Source of the DNA: Mariniphaga sediminis
Lineage (GTDB): Bacteria; Bacteroidota; Bacteroidia; Bacteroidales; Prolixibacteraceae
Length of the DNA: 35,212 bases
Direction: 5' to 3'
Assembly: GCF_003573545.1 (NCBI RefSeq)
Contig: NZ_QWET01000032.1
Location: forward strand, 1-35,212
Both the position numbers and the translations under genes were made by a program. Shown piece by piece: positions 33,575 through 35,212 of the stretch. The notes beneath the pieces were generated by a model. It was given only the letters and a program-made list of their open reading frames with translations, searched no databases and was not told the origin of the DNA. The first letter of the stretch is position 1; every line of letters starts with the position of its first letter.

Positions 33575-34486
33575 TTATTCCTTTGTTTTCTTTTCATATA
33601 AATATTTAATTGTTTCTTTTAATGCAATCTCAGGTTTTCGGGGATTGTACCCTAATTCCCGACGAGCTTTTTCAATATCCAAATGTTCTTCTTTCTTATA
33701 ATAATGATGAATATTACCTTTCAGTAATAAAGGAGGTTTTCCAGTAAATATGCTTGTAATTTTCATTATTTGCGCAAGAAAAAGTTGAAATCTCTTATTT
33801 GCTTTCTTCGGTACTTGAATATCAGCGTACATATTTCTGGCGATTTGAATAACATTCGATGTATTTAAAGAATATTCACTTCCTAGAATGTATCTTTCAC
33901 CAATTCTCCCATTTTGTTCAGCCAGAATCATTCCTTTTGCAACATCTTTTACATGGACATAATTTATTTCATATTGTGGATCAAAAGCTAACCGGTTTTT
34001 TACCATATTATTTAGCATATTCATAGCTAGAGCCATATTGGCAAATATTTCCGGACCTATCATGCCCGATGGTAAAACAGTAATCATATTTAGCGAAAGT
34101 TTATATGCTAAATGCCAGGCTAACTTTTCTGAGTCGTTTTTTGCTTTAAAATATGTATTAGGAAAAACTGTCCCCCAGCTTTTTTCATTCATAGGTAATT
34201 TATTGAAATCAAGTGCTGCAATGGAACTAACATAAATAATTTTTTCAATTCCGCACTCAGCTGCTGCCTCTAATACATTTTGCGTGCCTTTAAGATTCGC
34301 CTCTAAAATATCTTTTCCCGGGTTTCTCGACCAATGTTTAAACACCGCTGCTACATGGTATAGTTTATTTACTCCCTTAAATGCTTGTTTTAAAGAAGCC
34401 TTATACAGAATATCAGCATAAAATAACTCACATGTTAACTCTTCAAATGGTTTTTTGTTATTTAACGTCAGTTCGATGTAAGAAAC
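33575..34486 (-). pseudogene. NAD-dependent epimerase/dehydratase gene, 5' part cut off by IS982 insertion
   Basis: The open frame continues past the first usable start codon (a GTG at 34345) to 34486. There it reads VSYIELTLNNKKPFEELTCE and on into LYHVAAVFKHWSRNPG. That is an extended SDR without its first strand and the GxxGxxG nucleotide-binding loop. The remaining motifs are HVAA, VSSIAAL, the catalytic pair YFKAK (Y-x-x-x-K), and a late NYVHVKDVAKGMILAE. It resembles dihydroflavonol-reductase/HpnA-like epimerases. The break coincides with the left end of the IS982 element, so the missing first 35-45 codons probably lie on its far side. The product cannot bind cofactor as it stands. Confidence 0.82.
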
Positions 34487-35212
34487 CTAAGAAATTGCTA
34501 GCAAAAAAGCAAAGTTTTGTTTATATTTAAGTGTCTTATATTTAAATATTTAACAAACAAAACCTTGCTCTGATATGGACTCTAAAATTACCGAAATTTT
34601 CTATCTGGTTGACGAATTTTGTAAAGAATTTGAAAGAAATAAGGAGGGACATATCCTCACAGACGAAACCTCGGTAAAACGAAGAAAACGTAAATTTACC
34701 ATGTCCGACAGCGAGGTTATTACCATTGTAATCCTGTTTCATATAAAAAAATACCGGTGTTTAAAGCATTTTTACATTATGCATGTTCAGGAGCATATGC
34801 AATCTGACTTTCCGAAAACCGTGGCATACAACCGATTTGTGGAACTGCAACGAAAGGCCTTGATGCCAATGGCTGTGTTTCTCCAATTGTGTTGTCTTGG
34901 CAAGTGTACCGGTATTTCATTTATTGATTCTACCCCGATCAGGGTCTGCCATATAAAACGGGAATTTCAGCATAAGACTTTTAAAGGCCTTGCTACAAAG
35001 GGACAATGTTCAATGGGATGGTTTTTCGGATTTAAACTGCACATTGTGATCAACGACAAAGGAGAAATCCTTGACTTTCTTTTTTCCCAGGGCAACGTTG
35101 ATGACCGTGAACCATTGAAAAATAAAAACTTTCATGATAAAATTTTCGGAAAACTGGTTGGAGACAAAGGGTACATATCCAAAACATTGTTCGATGAATT
35201 GTTTATTGATGG
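34485..35212 (+). mobile_element. IS982-family insertion sequence, left part (runs off the window)
   Basis: The left end is placed at about 34485, where the broken epimerase frame stops and ACCTAAGAAATTGC begins, a plausible terminal inverted repeat start. The transposase gene begins about 90 nt inside. The right end, the second inverted repeat and the target duplication lie outside the window. Confidence 0.75.
34575..35212 (+). CDS. IS982-family transposase, N-terminal 212 residues
   Basis: The frame starts at the ATG at 34575 and stays open to the window end. The protein has the IS982 layout: a helical N-terminus (DSKITEIFYLVDEFCKEF), MSDSEVITIVILFH, and then LCCLGKCTGISFIDSTPIRVCH with the first catalytic Asp. 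FGFKLHIVINDKGEILDFLF and VGDKGYISK with the second Asp follow. The final catalytic Glu lies beyond the window. No frameshift is present in the visible part, so the element may be active. It interrupts the epimerase gene. Confidence 0.92.
   Translation, partial: MDSKITEIFYLVDEFCKEFERNKEGHILTDETSVKRRKRKFTMSDSEVITIVILFHIKKYRCLKHFYIMHVQEHMQSDFPKTVAYNRFVELQRKALMPMAVFLQLCCLGKCTGISFIDSTPIRVCHIKREFQHKTFKGLATKGQCSMGWFFGFKLHIVINDKGEILDFLFSQGNVDDREPLKNKNFHDKIFGKLVGDKGYISKTLFDELFID

Noticed and set aside
1-35212. CRISPR arrays, tRNA or rRNA genes
   Set aside because: No regularly spaced direct repeats and no tRNA- or rRNA-like segments were seen on either strand.

Overview
The window reads as a chromosome segment of a Bacteroidota bacterium, probably of the Marinilabiliales/Prolixibacteraceae type; the lineage is an inference. 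Supporting signs are lipoproteins with a Cys lipobox followed by Lys/Asp, a protein with a C-terminal type IX secretion (T9SS) sorting domain, promoters of the Bacteroidota TTG-N19-TAnnTTTG type (clearest before mutS2), and weak Shine-Dalgarno signals. Both ends are cut through insertion sequences: an IS1182-type transposase start at the left and an IS982-type transposase at the right.

Bases 1 to about 8,200 and about 28,100 to 34,500 are accessory. They hold mostly single minus-strand genes: lipoproteins, a DUF4143 ATPase, an extra methionine aminopeptidase, a CPBP protease with a Crp/Fnr regulator, a GNAT enzyme, a secreted esterase, a DNRLRE lipoprotein, a small beta-barrel protein, a T9SS cargo protein, a RhuM-family protein and a broken epimerase gene. 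Several of these genes are followed by imperfect palindromes of about 45-135 bp. The palindromes start with an RYYYAAC-like heptamer just after the stop codon and tend to end near a GTTRRRY-like heptamer, which is the layout of integron attC sites. A second repeat of about 230 bp, with a core of about 107 bp, occurs three times in the same orientation, each time directly upstream of such a gene or run of genes. No integrase gene lies in the window. This looks like an integron-like or other mobile-cassette organisation and is the main candidate for something undescribed.

Bases 8,300 to 27,800 are housekeeping. pheT and an EamA transporter run on the plus strand. A small acidic conserved protein diverges from an alanine/glycine:Na+ symporter. 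ilvA and a membrane histidine kinase lie on the minus strand. A minus-strand branched-chain amino acid operon follows, in the order leuA-leuC-leuD-cimA-leuB2-leuB, and then mutS2.

The leu operon combines the leucine pathway with a Leptospira-type (R)-citramalate synthase and a second isopropylmalate-dehydrogenase-like enzyme. LeuCD could therefore serve both leucine synthesis and the citramalate route to 2-oxobutyrate for isoleucine, alongside IlvA. The operon is preceded by a 23-codon leader peptide in which 13 residues are Leu or Ile. A terminator follows it, and the terminator's left arm is perfectly complementary over 10 nt to the sequence overlapping the leader stop codon. This is a complete ribosome-mediated attenuator whose codon content matches the two end products.
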